Shown here: positions 35,501-46,202 of the stretch, piece by piece
Numbering within the stretch: the first letter of the stretch is position 1
Layout of the letters: every line of letters begins with the position of its first letter
Translations under genes and position numbers: made by a program
Notes under the pieces: model-generated
The model's database searches: none
Told to the model about the DNA's origin: nothing
The model's input: only the letters and a program-made list of their open reading frames with translations
Assembly (NCBI GenBank): GCA_963556145.1
Contig: OY744470.1
Span: 5,270,001-5,334,000, forward strand
Direction of reading: 5' to 3'
Length of the DNA: 64,000 bases
Source of the DNA: Hygrocybe punicea
Taxonomy: Eukaryota > Basidiomycota > Agaricomycetes > Agaricales > Hygrophoraceae

Positions 35501-37466
35501 TGAACATGCTGGGTGTTGCACATCAGTCATTGCTGCGTCTTGAACGGTGGTTGAAAGTAAGTTTCGTCATTTATTGAATATCGAGCTCGCTGAGCATTCA
35601 CATCAGGAATTCAGCCGAGGGAGCGATGATCTAATCAACATAACATACGATGGACAACGGTTTCTGCAGGCATTTTCTAGGCCCATCTCAGAGGGTGGCT
35701 CGCATGTCTATTCCTCCGCATTGGCATTTACACCCACAGATACCCATCTGTTCCGTGTCTATGCTGCATCCTATGCCGATAGACATCCTACTATTGTATT
35801 TGGGAAGGAGCATAGATGGCCAGTTCTCATATCCGTTCTGGAAGGGCATGAAGATTGGGTCCGTTCTGTTGTATTCTCACCCGATGGTTCTCGACTTGCG
35901 AGCTGCTCCAACGACAAGACTGTTCGCATTTGGAATGCCAAGAGTGGTGCGCCAGTTGGTGGCCCGTTGGAGGGGCATGAATACGCTGTGGATTCCGTTG
36001 TTTTCTCACCCGATGGTTCTCGACTTGCGAGCTGCTCCAACGACAAGACTGTTCGCATTTGGAATGCCGAGAGTGGTGCACCAGTTGGTGGCCCGTTGGA
36101 GGGGCATGAATACGCTGTCAATTCCGTTGTTTTCTCACCCGATGGTTCTCGACTTGTGAGCTGCTCCAACGACAAAACTGTTCGCATTTGGAATGCCGAG
36201 AGTGGTGCACCAGTTGGTGGCCCGTTGGAGGGGCATGAATACGCTGTCAATTCCGTTGTTTTCTCACCCGATGGTTCTCGACTTGTGAGCTGCTCCAACG
36301 ACAAAACTGTTCGCATTTGGAATGCCGAGAGTGGTGCACCAGTTGGTGACCCATTCGAAGGCCATGAAGATTATGTCAATTCCGTTGTTTTCTCACCCGA
36401 TGGTTCTCGACTTGCGAGCTGCTCCGACGACAACACTGTTCGCATTTGGAATGCCGAGAGTGGTGCACCAGTTGGTGACCCGTTGGAGGGGCACGAAGAA
36501 GCTGTCAATTCCGTTGTTTTCTCACCTGATGGTTCTCGACTTGCGAGCTGCTCCGATGACAACACTGTTCGCATTTGAAATGCCGAGAGTGGTGCACCAG
36601 TTGGTGGCCCGTTGGAGGGGCATGAATACGCTGTCAATTCCGTTGTTTTCTCACCCGATGGTTCTCGACTTGTGAGCTGCTCCAACGACAAAACTGTTCG
36701 CATTTGGAATGCCGAGAGTGGTGCACCAGTTGGTGACCCATTCGAAGGCCATGAAGATTATGTCAATTCCGTTGTTTTCTCACCCGATGGTTCTCGACTT
36801 GCGAGCTGCTCCGACGACAACACTGTTCGCATTTGGAATGTCGAGAGTGGTGCGCCAGTTGGTGGCCCGTTGGAGGGGCACGAAGAAGCCGTTCATTCCG
36901 TTGTTTTCTCACCCGATGGTTCTCAACTGGCGAGTTGTTCCTACGACAACACTGTTCGCATTTGGAATGCCGAGAGTGGTGCACCAGTTGGTGACCCGTT
37001 GGAGGGGCATGAAGAAGCTGTCTATTCCGTTGTTTTCTCACCCGACGGTTCCCGACTTGCGAGCTGCTCCAACGACAAGACTGTTCGCATTTGGAATGTC
37101 GAGAGTGGTGCGCCAGTTGGTGGCCCGTTGGAGGGGCACGAAGAAGCTGTTCATTCCGTTGTTTTCTCACCCGATGGTTCTCAACTTGCGAGCTGTTCCT
37201 ACGACACGACTGTTCGCATTTGGAATGCCGAGAGTGGTGCACCAGTTGGTGGCCCGTTGGAGGGGCATGAATACGCTGTCAATTCCGTTGTTTTCTCACC
37301 CGATGGTTCTCGACTTGCGAGCTGCTCCGAGGACAACACTGTTCGCATTTGGAATGCTGACAGTGGAACTGCAGTTTTCCCACCACTCATTGGGAACCTC
37401 GAGAATCTTGCCATCCCCTTGTTTTCACACGCTGCTTTGGTATCGTCGAAATCCTCGGATGGTTAG
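32591..37466 (+). pseudogene. NLR1: C2-NACHT-WD40 STAND receptor with premature stop
   Basis: Seven exons: 32591-33053, 33101-33411, 33461-33511, 33563-33758, 33818-33970, 34022-35556 and 35607-37466, totalling 1,522 codons. Domains: a C2-like beta-sandwich (residues about 30-155; NASDLPLTTF, APHPFVRISVG, VLSFQVIHRRRLIPDRTL); a helical STAND N-terminal region (about 258-390; KAEVDRDTKITDLIKTI); a NACHT ATPase with Walker A GHAGSGKST (about 439) and Walker B VVVIDALDECG (about 541); a winged-helix-type linker; and 12 WD40 repeats of 43 residues from about 980. In repeat six, TGG for Trp has become TGA at 36576-36578. The product would stop near residue 1226, although the frame stays open to 37466. 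Proteins of this build act in fungal non-self recognition and programmed cell death. The C2 call is structural analogy. Confidence 0.85.
35838..37380 (+). repeat. WD40-encoding 129-bp repeat array, 12 units
   Basis: Twelve head-to-tail 129-bp units, highly similar at the nucleotide level. Variation concentrates in the four residues after EGH (EYAVNS, EDYVNS, EEAVHS), in the ND/DD/YD pair before TVRIWN, and in GGP/GDP before the next EGH. Units 4-5 and 7-8 form a nearly identical two-unit block, which points to recent internal duplication or gene conversion. Confidence 0.9.
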
Positions 37467-38016
37467 TGTTGTCCTCAAACTTTTCCTCTTGCCATTGTTG
37501 TTGACATTATGCCGATGCTGCCCCTCTTCAGCTGCAGTCAACATTTCCCCTGTCGAACTTGCTCCCCACTTTACCTTTCCCTCTAGCATTACACATGATG
37601 GTTGGGTCACCACACCTACAGGAAGGCTGCTGTGGTGGCTACCCGTCGATTTTCGAAGTCAAGTTTGGCCAGGGCCACGTAGCATGGTTGCTTGTGGCAA
37701 GAATCATATGGCTCTTTTCAACAAGGATTGATATCTATGTCGTTCAAATTTTTTGATTTGCATTAGCCAGAAATTCATATCAAACATTCCTTTCCCGATA
37801 GAATAATCAACGAGTCAGGACTAGTTTGAAGACGGTTCGGAAAGCGATCCCGCGAGGGTTTTCTTGCGCCGATGTTGCAAACTTCAAAGTTTTGACTTGG
37901 ACTCTCTTACATCCCTGACAATATCGAGACAGCAGGAAGAAATGAATTGAGATGCGTAAAGTAACTGTCGTCAAGGTCATAGATTCGTGATCAAATCCTA
38001 TCCTTCCCTCTGCTCT
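37467..38016. other. 3' flank of NLR1 and start of spacer
   Basis: To about 37811 the DNA mirrors 48987-49328. Beyond it lies unique DNA with no gene seen before the peroxidase stop codon. Confidence 0.5.
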
Positions 38017-39056
38017 TCACGCACGCGCCAGCTCTGCCGAGAGGTCCTTCCGGCTTGGAGGCACAGTCTTTGTGCCAGCTGCAATCCTCAAGGAAGCGCT
38101 ATTGAACGCTGCAAGCGTTTGGCCGAAATGAGATGCATTCCTCGGCAGCCATCCATCCGGAAGCCTTTCTTCGAGAAGAAATGGGCGAAGGTCATCAACG
38201 ATACCTCGGAAGACGGTTTGCATTGAGGCACAACTGTCAAAGAAATCTCCTCAATAACGCGACTAGATGAAAAAAAAAACCCCCAAATAAGAGAGCTCTC
38301 ACTTTCCAAAACCATGCATACGCAGAAAGAGGTTTGTTGAAAACTCTGGGTTGGTTGCTTTGGAATCTGCCATACGCTGGCTAAGTGCCTTTGACAAGTC
38401 CGAATATGTGAGAGCTGGTTTCCCGTCTGCATCTTTGCCAGTCGCACTAGCAAGGAGCTCCTCTATGAGAGGCACCGCAATTTTGGATGTGTCCGGTTCA
38501 AAATAAATGTCTTGGCCTATTTTGCAACAATTGGCGTCAAAACGAGTGATTTTTTCAGATGATTGAGACAGCGTACGGAGAAGCGAGCCGTCGTGTTCAA
38601 TTTGGTTGTGCTGGTCAATGTCTTTCAAGTCGAAGGTGTCCTTCTTGTAATCCTTTTTCATAAAGTTGGCGACGTAACTCGACAAGAAGATGCAGAAGGT
38701 GGGAGCGAGGTTGTATGTAACCTGGACCTTGCGCGTGAGCTCTCCAAACGATAGACCGCGACCATCATGCGAAAAAATGCCTAGATCGCCCCCGATCAGT
38801 CACTGTCATCTATGTATGGATGAGGGTGCTCACCATGATTAGCCATGGCGTTAAGCGCAGGACAAGAACATCGGCTGTCACCCTCCTGGGCTGGAATATA
38901 CTCGGGCCATTTGCCTCCAAAACCAGGGTGTCCATCTGGTACGATTTGGCCAGCAGGCTTGTTCGGTAAAATGAGATTACCAAACACCAGGATTGTATCC
39001 CATGAGAATACATAGATGGAGAAGAAAAACCTGGTTACAGGGCTAAGGAATCCCAT
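38017..39056 (-). CDS. Heme-thiolate peroxidase (chloroperoxidase/UPO family)
   Basis: Three exons on the minus strand (39056-38834, 38780-38313, 38249-38017) give 307 residues. An N-terminal hydrophobic segment (residues about 8-29) may be a signal or anchor. The proximal heme motif reads SRCSCPALNAMANHG: the thiolate Cys and the Pro-Ala-Leu-Asn box are kept, but the usual PCP triad is SCP. The distal acid-base motif is present as HNQIEHDGSLLR (Glu-His-Asp). The C-terminus DDLRPFLLEERLPDGWLP is typical of the family. The enzymes use a cysteine-ligated heme and hydrogen peroxide to oxidise organic substrates and are usually secreted. The second intron uses the donor GTTTTG, chosen because it alone restores MHGDFFDSC. 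It lies in the spacer between the two NLR arms and looks intact. Confidence 0.85.
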
Positions 39057-39730
39057 GTGTTGTTATTGATGTGGAAAGTGATGTAGAGTGATGGAAGGGG
39101 AGGTGAAGGGCGTCAAACGGTCATGTTTGTTTGGGTTGCGGAGTCCTCCTAGGTTCATGAGAATATTCGGAGCCGTAGCGAATAGAAGTCACCAGTATCG
39201 ATTGTTCGAGAACGGTGGCCTGGCAGTCGGACATGATGCAGATTGATCATGTCCGAGATTTCGCCTCATCAGGCCTTTTCAAGAGAGCAACGGTGTGTAA
39301 GTCCTCCCCAAACTTGACAATGAGAGGGCGCTCTGAGGGTGAGGTTTTCGCTGTTACAAGAAGACCCGGTATCGAAAGACAAGATACCCGTTGCGAGAGG
39401 AAATCACTAAAGCAAAGATTGTAATTTGTAAAGCCTCAGTCTGGACTCGATTCGGTGTCAATACGCCACAGTGCGCACCAGCCTGGGGTAATTTGGGACG
39501 CGGGCGCAGAATCAAAGCAGTCTGCGTGCAAAACTACGGGAGTGCTTCAGAATTGAAATCAGCTATGATATTGGAAGACCAACGTTGGCGTGAACCGGGC
39601 TCTCCAAATTCCAACATAAGTTTTTGCGCCGTAGCGAGGAAATCAAACACGTACAAATAATAATTTTGATAAATGACAACGCCGAATCCGGGTTATCAGA
39701 GAATCATTGACCACTAGTACTATCATCATT
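39057..39730. other. Intergenic between peroxidase and MscL genes
   Basis: These genes are divergent, so both promoters should lie here. No further gene was recognised. Confidence 0.5.
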
Positions 39731-40753
39731 ATGAGCTCGCTATGGCAAACAACTCGTTCTGATCTCGTCGTTGGAGTCAAGAGTGTCTGGCACGGGTTCC
39801 AAGGTACGCTAAAACTTGTTTTCAGACTTCATCTCACTCACCCCGTTCTGTTTCTGTTCTTCTGTTCTTCCTGGCAGATTTCGCGCTGAGGGATAACGTC
39901 GTGGAAGTCGCAGTCGGTCTGATGTTAGTATGCGGAAAGCAAAAAAACTTTCGCTTCGGTTCACCCAGTTTCTTCATTGAAGCATCGGCTCCGCGTTCAC
40001 TACCCTCGTCAAATCCCTCGTCTCCGATATCATCCTCCCGCCTATCTCACTCCTCCCCTTCCTCGACCGCACCATCGAGGAAAAATTCTTCATCCTGAAA
40101 CCCGGTGCGTATTCATCCACTATTACAGCATATATTGAGGTCAGCGGCGGGTCGGGGAAACGGAGACCAAACAGGACCCGGGCCGTTTCCCTTCCCTGTT
40201 CCTGATGCTTATTCCTGATGACGACGACAACGACAGGTCCGCATTACAATTCTACTATTCACGGGTACAATACCCTCCAGCAAGCGACTGATGATGGGGC
40301 CGTAACACTTTCATATGGGTCCCCTCGCTCTGCCCTTTGTAACTTGGGAAAACCCAAAGACTGACTCACCACCCCCTTCTCATTCTCACAGCTTATTCAT
40401 AATGAACACGATCAATTTCCTCAGCATCGCCTTCTCTCTCTACCTCGTCGCTGAGCTGTACTCAAGTGTAGCGCACGAGTCGATTATCACAGAGACGACC
40501 AAGTGCAAGTATTGTCGGAAGACTATTTCTAGGAAGGTATGTTTCGTACTTAGCTTTGTTCTCGTGTTTTTTTATTATTATGTTTTTCGTCATGTCGTTT
40601 TTGGAGGAATTTTTTTTTGTTCGTGTCGATCGTGAATATATGCAGACTTATTTATGTTTTTGTTTTGAATAGGCTCAGAGGTGCGGGTTTTGCACAAGCT
40701 GGCAGGATGGTAGGGAGGAGGGTGAGGAGAATCAAACATTGAGATCTGAATAA
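39731..40753 (+). CDS. Large-conductance mechanosensitive channel (MscL family)
   Basis: Six exons (39731-39803, 39878-39923, 39983-40104, 40237-40318, 40392-40536, 40673-40753) give 182 residues. The first transmembrane helix has the MscL pore signature: DFALRDNVVEVAVGLIIGSA, followed by FTTLVKSLVSDIILPPISLL. The periplasmic-type loop ends in YNTLQQATDDGAVTLSYG. The second helix is at residues about 110-132 (TINFLSIAFSLYLVAELY). The C-terminus adds a four-cysteine ribbon (CKYCRK and RCGFCTSWQDG) typical of the fungal branch. MscL opens on membrane stretch to release osmolytes; the fungal proteins are little studied and are thought to have a bacterial ancestry. The gene appears intact. Confidence 0.88.
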
Positions 40754-41113
40754 TCGTGTGTGTACAGTCAGTTGGCTGGCATGTTGATGACCTCGGTTCA
40801 TGGTGTACACTGTATACTACTTCCACTGGGTGCTAAATGCACGTATCATTTCATTGTTTATGCCTGAAGCCGGGCTTATTTAAATATCCCTGACTGCTCC
40901 CGGGATGCAGTTCATGAATATGCTGGGCCGTGAGGGTAAGCAGATCGGACTGCGCGTTGGAACTGGGGATCTAGGGTTCTCAGGGTGCAGTTCCTGAGGA
41001 ATTGAGATGTGTTCATCGACATATGTTGCGCATCTGAAAATGCTGCAGTAATGAGAACCTGGAAACTATAGTACACAGTTCCGATCCATCACAATGAGCC
41101 AAAGAGAATAATG
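40754..41113. other. Convergent intergenic region
   Basis: The 3' flanks of MscL and the dioxygenase meet here. No gene recognised. Confidence 0.5.
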
Positions 41114-42523
41114 TCAACGAGAGGATAAGGTTCCACTACTGGCAGATGAATGGCCCTGAAGTTGAGCGAGAGCCTCCCTTCTGGACATGCTGCTCGGGTC
41201 CAAATACGGCCGCTCGCCGATGCCGACTACTCGATAACCCGTGCGTGGACCAAGGCCCTCGTAATCGAATGTCGCGGCGTGGTACACACTGCGGTTATCC
41301 CAAATCGCTATTAGACATTTTTATCCGTTCAGCAAATCATGTCTTTTTTTTTTTCGAACTATTTAGAAAACGCGAAAGAAGAAGGGAAATACTAGTATGT
41401 ATATATATATACTCACCGACATCATTAGGATTCTGCCATCGGTGCCGGACCTGCAGGTCATGATTGTGCACAATCAGCCTCAGGAACCAGTCGTGCAGCT
41501 GACTGCTCTCATCCTGCGTTAGGCCGTTGATGCTCTGGAAGTGATTGCCAACAGCGTAAAGACTCCGCCATCCAGTCACTGGGTTCGACCGAATTACGGG
41601 ATGGACGGCCATCAACTCAGTCCCGAAGTTTTCGGGTGATCCACGTTCCTCGCTGTATATTTTGAAGTCCTTGGTTGACGTGGTCAGTCTGTGCGGGGAT
41701 TGAGCCAGGGTGGCCGTCAACGACTCCAGAAACCTCCGATAGGGAGGGGAAATTCTGTCGTAGACTTCACAGGCGGAGGCCCACAGAGTGTCTTTTTTTT
41801 TATACAAATGTTTTTTTCACCTCGACAAAAAAAAAAATTTGGGGGGGAAAGATACAGGACACGTACCTCCGCCGGACTTTGGCAGTTGGGTCAACCTCAG
41901 GACGGTGTAGTCGCTGGGTACGGGTTCATACGCTATGTCGCTGTGCCAATTTCCCAAGTTTCCGCTCTTCCCGTGGTCGTGGTTGCGAAAGAGGGCCTCT
42001 GCGGGGACTTTTTTGTCATCCGTGCTGATGATGTTGATGGTCTCGCCCTTTGCGCTTCCGAAGTTGCTGAGGGGGTGGATGTGTAACGTGGAGGATTTGG
42101 GTTTGCCGACGAGTTCACCAAGCCGTTGAGCCAGCTCCTTCTGAAGCTCGATCGTCAGGTCGTCCTGTTTACGGAAGAATACAACACCGCGCTGAGAAAC
42201 TAGATTGGAAAAAGGAAGAAAAAAATCAGCAATCCCGCATTTAGACAATGCAATGGTGCAATTTCAGGTGGACAGAGAAAAGAAAAAAAGGAAAAAAAAA
42301 ACATACTGGTGATTGCCAGGTCACGGAGAAGTTCATCCGAGTTGGGTGCAGTTATCCAGTCCGCCAAGTTGGCATCTGGGAATTCTGTACCGATAATTGG
42401 GGTGCTGTCGCATGACTTGAACTGATCGAGTACGCCCTTGAGCTCAAGGGGTTTTCTCGTGCCACTGGTGCCGTTACCATTATTATTCACTGAGGCCGCA
42501 AGTTGGGATCGATCAACTGCCAT
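41114..42523 (-). CDS. TauD/TfdA-family 2-oxoglutarate dioxygenase
   Basis: Four minus-strand exons (42523-42307, 42199-41867, 41791-41417, 41307-41114) give 372 residues. The iron ligands fit the family: WHSDIAYEPVPSDY holds the HxD pair, and WDNRSVYHAATFDY holds the distal His. The 2-oxoglutarate-binding Arg lies in RTGYRVVGIGERPYL. Other family stretches are DSTPIIGTEFPDANLADWI, ISQRGVVFFRKQDDL and RLGELVGKPKSSTLHIHPL. Such enzymes oxidise sulfonates, aryloxyacetates or related compounds, releasing sulfite or an aldehyde with succinate; the substrate cannot be told here. Start is the ATG in GMAVDRSQ; upstream in-frame sequence is open, so a longer start is possible. A truncated, frameshifted copy lies at 56403-57023. 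Confidence 0.85.
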
Positions 42524-44344
42524 GCCAATTCCACCGTCACCACCACCAGACCTATTAGTACTGCCACCATTCGCATGGGTAATATTGGGACCATCATGGG
42601 TCTCTGATGCGGCTAGCAACAAATACAATCAGAGATAGGGAATTGCCAGTGAAGGGGTGGGTAAATGGATTGCGTCGTGACGTTCGAGCCTTCGAGGTGG
42701 AATATACAATGTGCACTCACGTAGAATTCGCAGGGGAGAAATGCTTGGGAGAGATGGTGAAGCCATCTTGCGGTCTGACGATAATCACAAAGTGGGAGTT
42801 GCGGGTGCCCATGCTGAGCGCTGAGAAATCTCCATCATCATACGGTCTCGACCTGCGATTGGCACCGAGGTGGCATTCTCACCGTTCCCTAACACCGGGT
42901 ATGGAAACAGCCCGTAAGCGCCCAGCAGCTGTATGTTCGGGTCAAGTCAGCGTTACTGCCAGTGAAAAGGCTTATGTACTAGTGGCATCATTTCATGTTA
43001 CTGCCTACGGAAACCGGTTATTGGACGTCTCAGAAGAAAGTTCCTTGGTTTTCACCAACTCCCTCTACACCCCTGCTGTCGTATGCCTTCTCATCACACC
43101 CGGAGGTCCCACATCATATCCCTACTAGTAGCACGAGTTGCGCAACTCACGGATAATCATGCGCCTCGACTTCCAGAACATCATGCGATTAAATCAGGCA
43201 CCGAGGTCCTCCCACTCCTTCGCGCCAGTGCTTCCTCATCACATGCGGCGGGGGGTACTGCACGCCGTTCATCATGCACCATCGTTGGCACCATCCTCTT
43301 GCCGGGCTGACTCCCACGTCCCCATTGGCACCGATGTCCTTTCAGACGCTCGTCGAGCTACCTGGTAGGGGCGTTCAAAGTGTACATGGTGAAACTGACG
43401 GCTACGGCAGCCGCTGTCGTTGCGGCATGCTTTTTCGAGTGGAGAAGGATCAGGCAAAGAAAAGAAGGGAGGCTGCGGGAGGCTGCGGGAGGCCGCTGGA
43501 TAACCTCTTCGAGTTAATGACTGCTTCTGCGTAGATTAGTTACTGGAGTAACAAACGCCAATACACACTGAAAATCCCCAGTATCTCGATTGGAACCCGG
43601 ACTCGCGCACTACCCCTTCCGCAAGACAGCCGGGGAGATCGTGATAATGGCGTACTCCGAGGATGAATTCCAAGTACAGAGTACAGAGATGGATGAGCTC
43701 GACTCGGGTTGAAACCGCCAAACTTTGCAAAACTCGTTCAACGCCGCGACTCGACTCGACGAACTTCAGTGTCCACTTGCTCGATGTGAATTGGACGATA
43801 AAAAGCAGTCCATTTATGCCCTGAGCGTGGTGTGGGGTGATGGTCGCTACAAGTTAAACGCCCATAGAAGGAGAAAGATAAAGGAAGAAAGGAAGACAGT
43901 AAGTACTCCCGGCCAGACCCAAATGAAGCCTCTTCGTACCAGTAGTTTGGACTCAAGCCACAGCCTCAGCCAGCCAGCACTGATCGGCAATTGCAAAATG
44001 CTTACTTTAGTATCAATATTGCGTGGACCCTGGACTAGTATCGCTCGCCGCATGTTCTGTCACCTGGCCTGCTTTCAAGACCGGACCCCTCGCCAACTTG
44101 GAGGGTACCCAGACGCGCTCAGACCATCCCCCGCGCTAAGCCAACAATGAACGTGGCAGAACTTCCTCGAAGCTGACTACAGTTGCAAGTATCCGATAGT
44201 TCAGCCCGGTACTACTCAAGCTTCAATTTCAAGTAAGCCGTGGGATCGATCATCCACTGGCAGGCACGGGGACCCTGCAAACACTGCCTGTGGGTTAAAA
44301 GCCACATTGGCATTAGGGGATTGACGCTTTCCCTTCTGCCTGTG
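42524..44344. other. Unassigned part of duplication block 1
   Basis: No gene could be assigned. The counterpart is 57024-59195. A minus-strand stretch near 42850-42950 (FPYPVLGNGEN, VPIAGRDRMMME) is readable in both copies, and in the second copy it forms a 121-residue open frame (57524-57159), so it may be a decayed gene. A repeat of gggaggctgc lies at about 43469-43495. Confidence 0.4.
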
Positions 44345-45957
44345 ATGCTTGTTCGCTTGAGCATATCCATATCCTCTCTCCTTGTCTTAGCTTCGGTTGT
44401 CGCAGCCCGACATTTGCCTAGACATGGACCTAGCACATTCGAGTCTAACCCTCTCGACACTCTTTTCCTCACTGTCGCGACATTCACAAACGTTGGAGTG
44501 ATCCCTGAACTGCTCGGTGATCTGCATATCCGTCAATCATCTTGTTCGGTCGGCTATATGTCATGTTCGTCTGGGGTCGTCTGTTGTCCTGCCGGTGGCG
44601 ATTGTTGTTCAGGTTCGCTTCTTCTGGCGCTTCCCCGCTAGTCGATTTATCGCTGATGTGTCTCTTGTTTACGCAGATAACACTTGCTGTCCTGCAGGGT
44701 AAGTGTGATTGCTGTGTAGTTTTTAAGGGACACAATCAATGCCGAGTGCACATATAGTTATGTTTGTGCCGGAGACGGATGTTGTCCGATCGGGGAGACA
44801 TGTTCGGGCCCCCCTACCGGTTGTTTTGATCCCACAGATGTTCCCTGCGTTAATGATGATTTCTGTTGTCGTGAGTCTGTGATATATCCTGCCCACAAAG
44901 CTTCACCGTAACGTATTAATATCGTCCCCAGCCCCTGGACAGGCATGCTCCCGTGTCAATGATGTACCACAATGTGGGGGTTCTCCTCTGACTTCCTCGG
45001 GACTGCCTACACCTTCACCTATACCTTCAATCCCACCTACATTTACAACTTCGATTCCATCTCTGCCCTCACCGACTACCATTCCATCTCTGCCCCCACC
45101 TTCTACCATTCTGACGCCGCCTCCTATTTCAATTACGACACCGTTTGCGGATTCGACTGTGCCACCGACAACCATCCCTACCTCGTCCGTTATCCCTCCC
45201 GTCGTTACTGTACCTGCCACCTCGACGTCAAGTCCCTCGAGCCCGGTGCCGAAGAATACGACCATCAGCGCCTCCGATCCAAATATCGTCTATTCAGGCA
45301 GCTGGGTGCAAAAGACTTCGAGTTGCAACTCAAATGCTCAATCTATGCAATGTGTTGGTTCAGGGAATTCATTTTCGTATTCCTTCACAGGTCAGTCGTC
45401 GTCGTTGTTCAATCTAGTGTTGTTTGTTTGTTAGATTTTTTTTTTCATTTTTTGTACAGGGACGGCAATATATATGACTATCGCGGAGACCCCGGACTCT
45501 GGATTATACTCAGTCACTTTCGATCAAATAACCACCCAAATGAATGCCCAATCAACTAGTTCCGTCTGCAATATCGGTTTTCAACAAAAGGGTCTCGGCA
45601 ATGTCAAGCACACCATCGTCGTGAAATCACTCGGTGATACGGCTATGAGCAACTTGGGGAACTTTAACTTGGATCACTTTGTGTGAGAGATTTCCAAAAG
45701 TTACAGGCAACCTTGGTTTTTTATGCAAACCGTTTTTGTCTTTTTCAACAACCAGAATTACAACGCAACAAGACAGTTCGACTAGCAGCATCGGCCCGAC
45801 AACGACCACGTCCGGATCGACCTCGACTTGTAGTGTCCCGGTGATGACTATGATGTACATTGTCATCGGAGCGATTCTGTGGACGATTTATTATTGTAAG
45901 AGGCCGCGCATCGTTTTACCCCGTGATTCGGTGCCTGATTGTCTCTCTACCCTCTAG
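44345..45957 (+). CDS. Cysteine-rich single-pass membrane protein, copy B (intact)
   Basis: Six exons (44345-44612, 44677-44698, 44758-44870, 44932-45390, 45460-45682, 45756-45957) give 428 residues. Layout: signal peptide (1-21, ending SVVAAR); short variable region with NVGVIPELLGDLHIRQSSC; a Cys-rich domain with repeated CC pairs (VVCCPAGGDCCS, DNTCCPAGYVC, GDGCCPIGETC, VNDDFCC; residues about 70-150); a Pro/Ser/Thr-rich, probably glycosylated stalk (about 150-245); a conserved domain (NIVYSGSWV, SGLYSVTFDQ, NVKHTIVVKSLGD; about 255-365); a Ser/Thr stretch; a transmembrane helix (TMMYIVIGAILWTIYY, about 396-411); and a short basic cytoplasmic tail. It is likely a cell-surface protein of the kind abundant in mushrooms; ligand unknown. 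The CC-rich part recalls granulin or chitin-binding folds, but this is not established. Confidence 0.8.
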
Positions 45958-46202
45958 AAATGATATCATGATGATGACGGAGAGTCTGATGCTTATCGGA
46001 ACAATTACTTCCTTGGACTTTTGACGATTTGCTTGTACACAGTAGGCGGAAGGGGGTTGTATCATGTTGGATCTGAACACATCTTCCCGGATCCTTGGAC
46101 TTTGATGGGTTTCTTTGTTACTTGTACAGTTGATGAATGGGTTGTAACCATTTTGGATCTTGTATCCATTTCCGAGCCGTTCCATGTATGTGAGATAGTC
46201 CC
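45958..46202. other. 3' flank of copy B
   Basis: Matches the flank of copy D (60695-60927). A minus-strand reading WRDYLTYMERL-like occurs in copy D and in part here; no function can be assigned. Confidence 0.4.

Larger units (their letters stand above)
30660..37811. repeat. Left arm of large inverted duplication
   Basis: The arm matches the reverse complement of 48987-56412 along its length: the cysteine-rich gene copy, the region 31500-32590, the whole NLR gene and about 340 bp behind it. The outer edge lies at ggtaaaaa (minus strand), the inner edge at tctatcggg/tcccgatagaataatca. Alignment by eye shows high identity in exons and more indels between genes. Confidence 0.85.

Noticed and set aside
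35771..37242. Minus-strand open frames across the WD40 exon of NLR1
   Set aside because: Antisense shadows of the 129-bp repeats; the same holds for plus-strand frames at 49409-51282 opposite NLR2.
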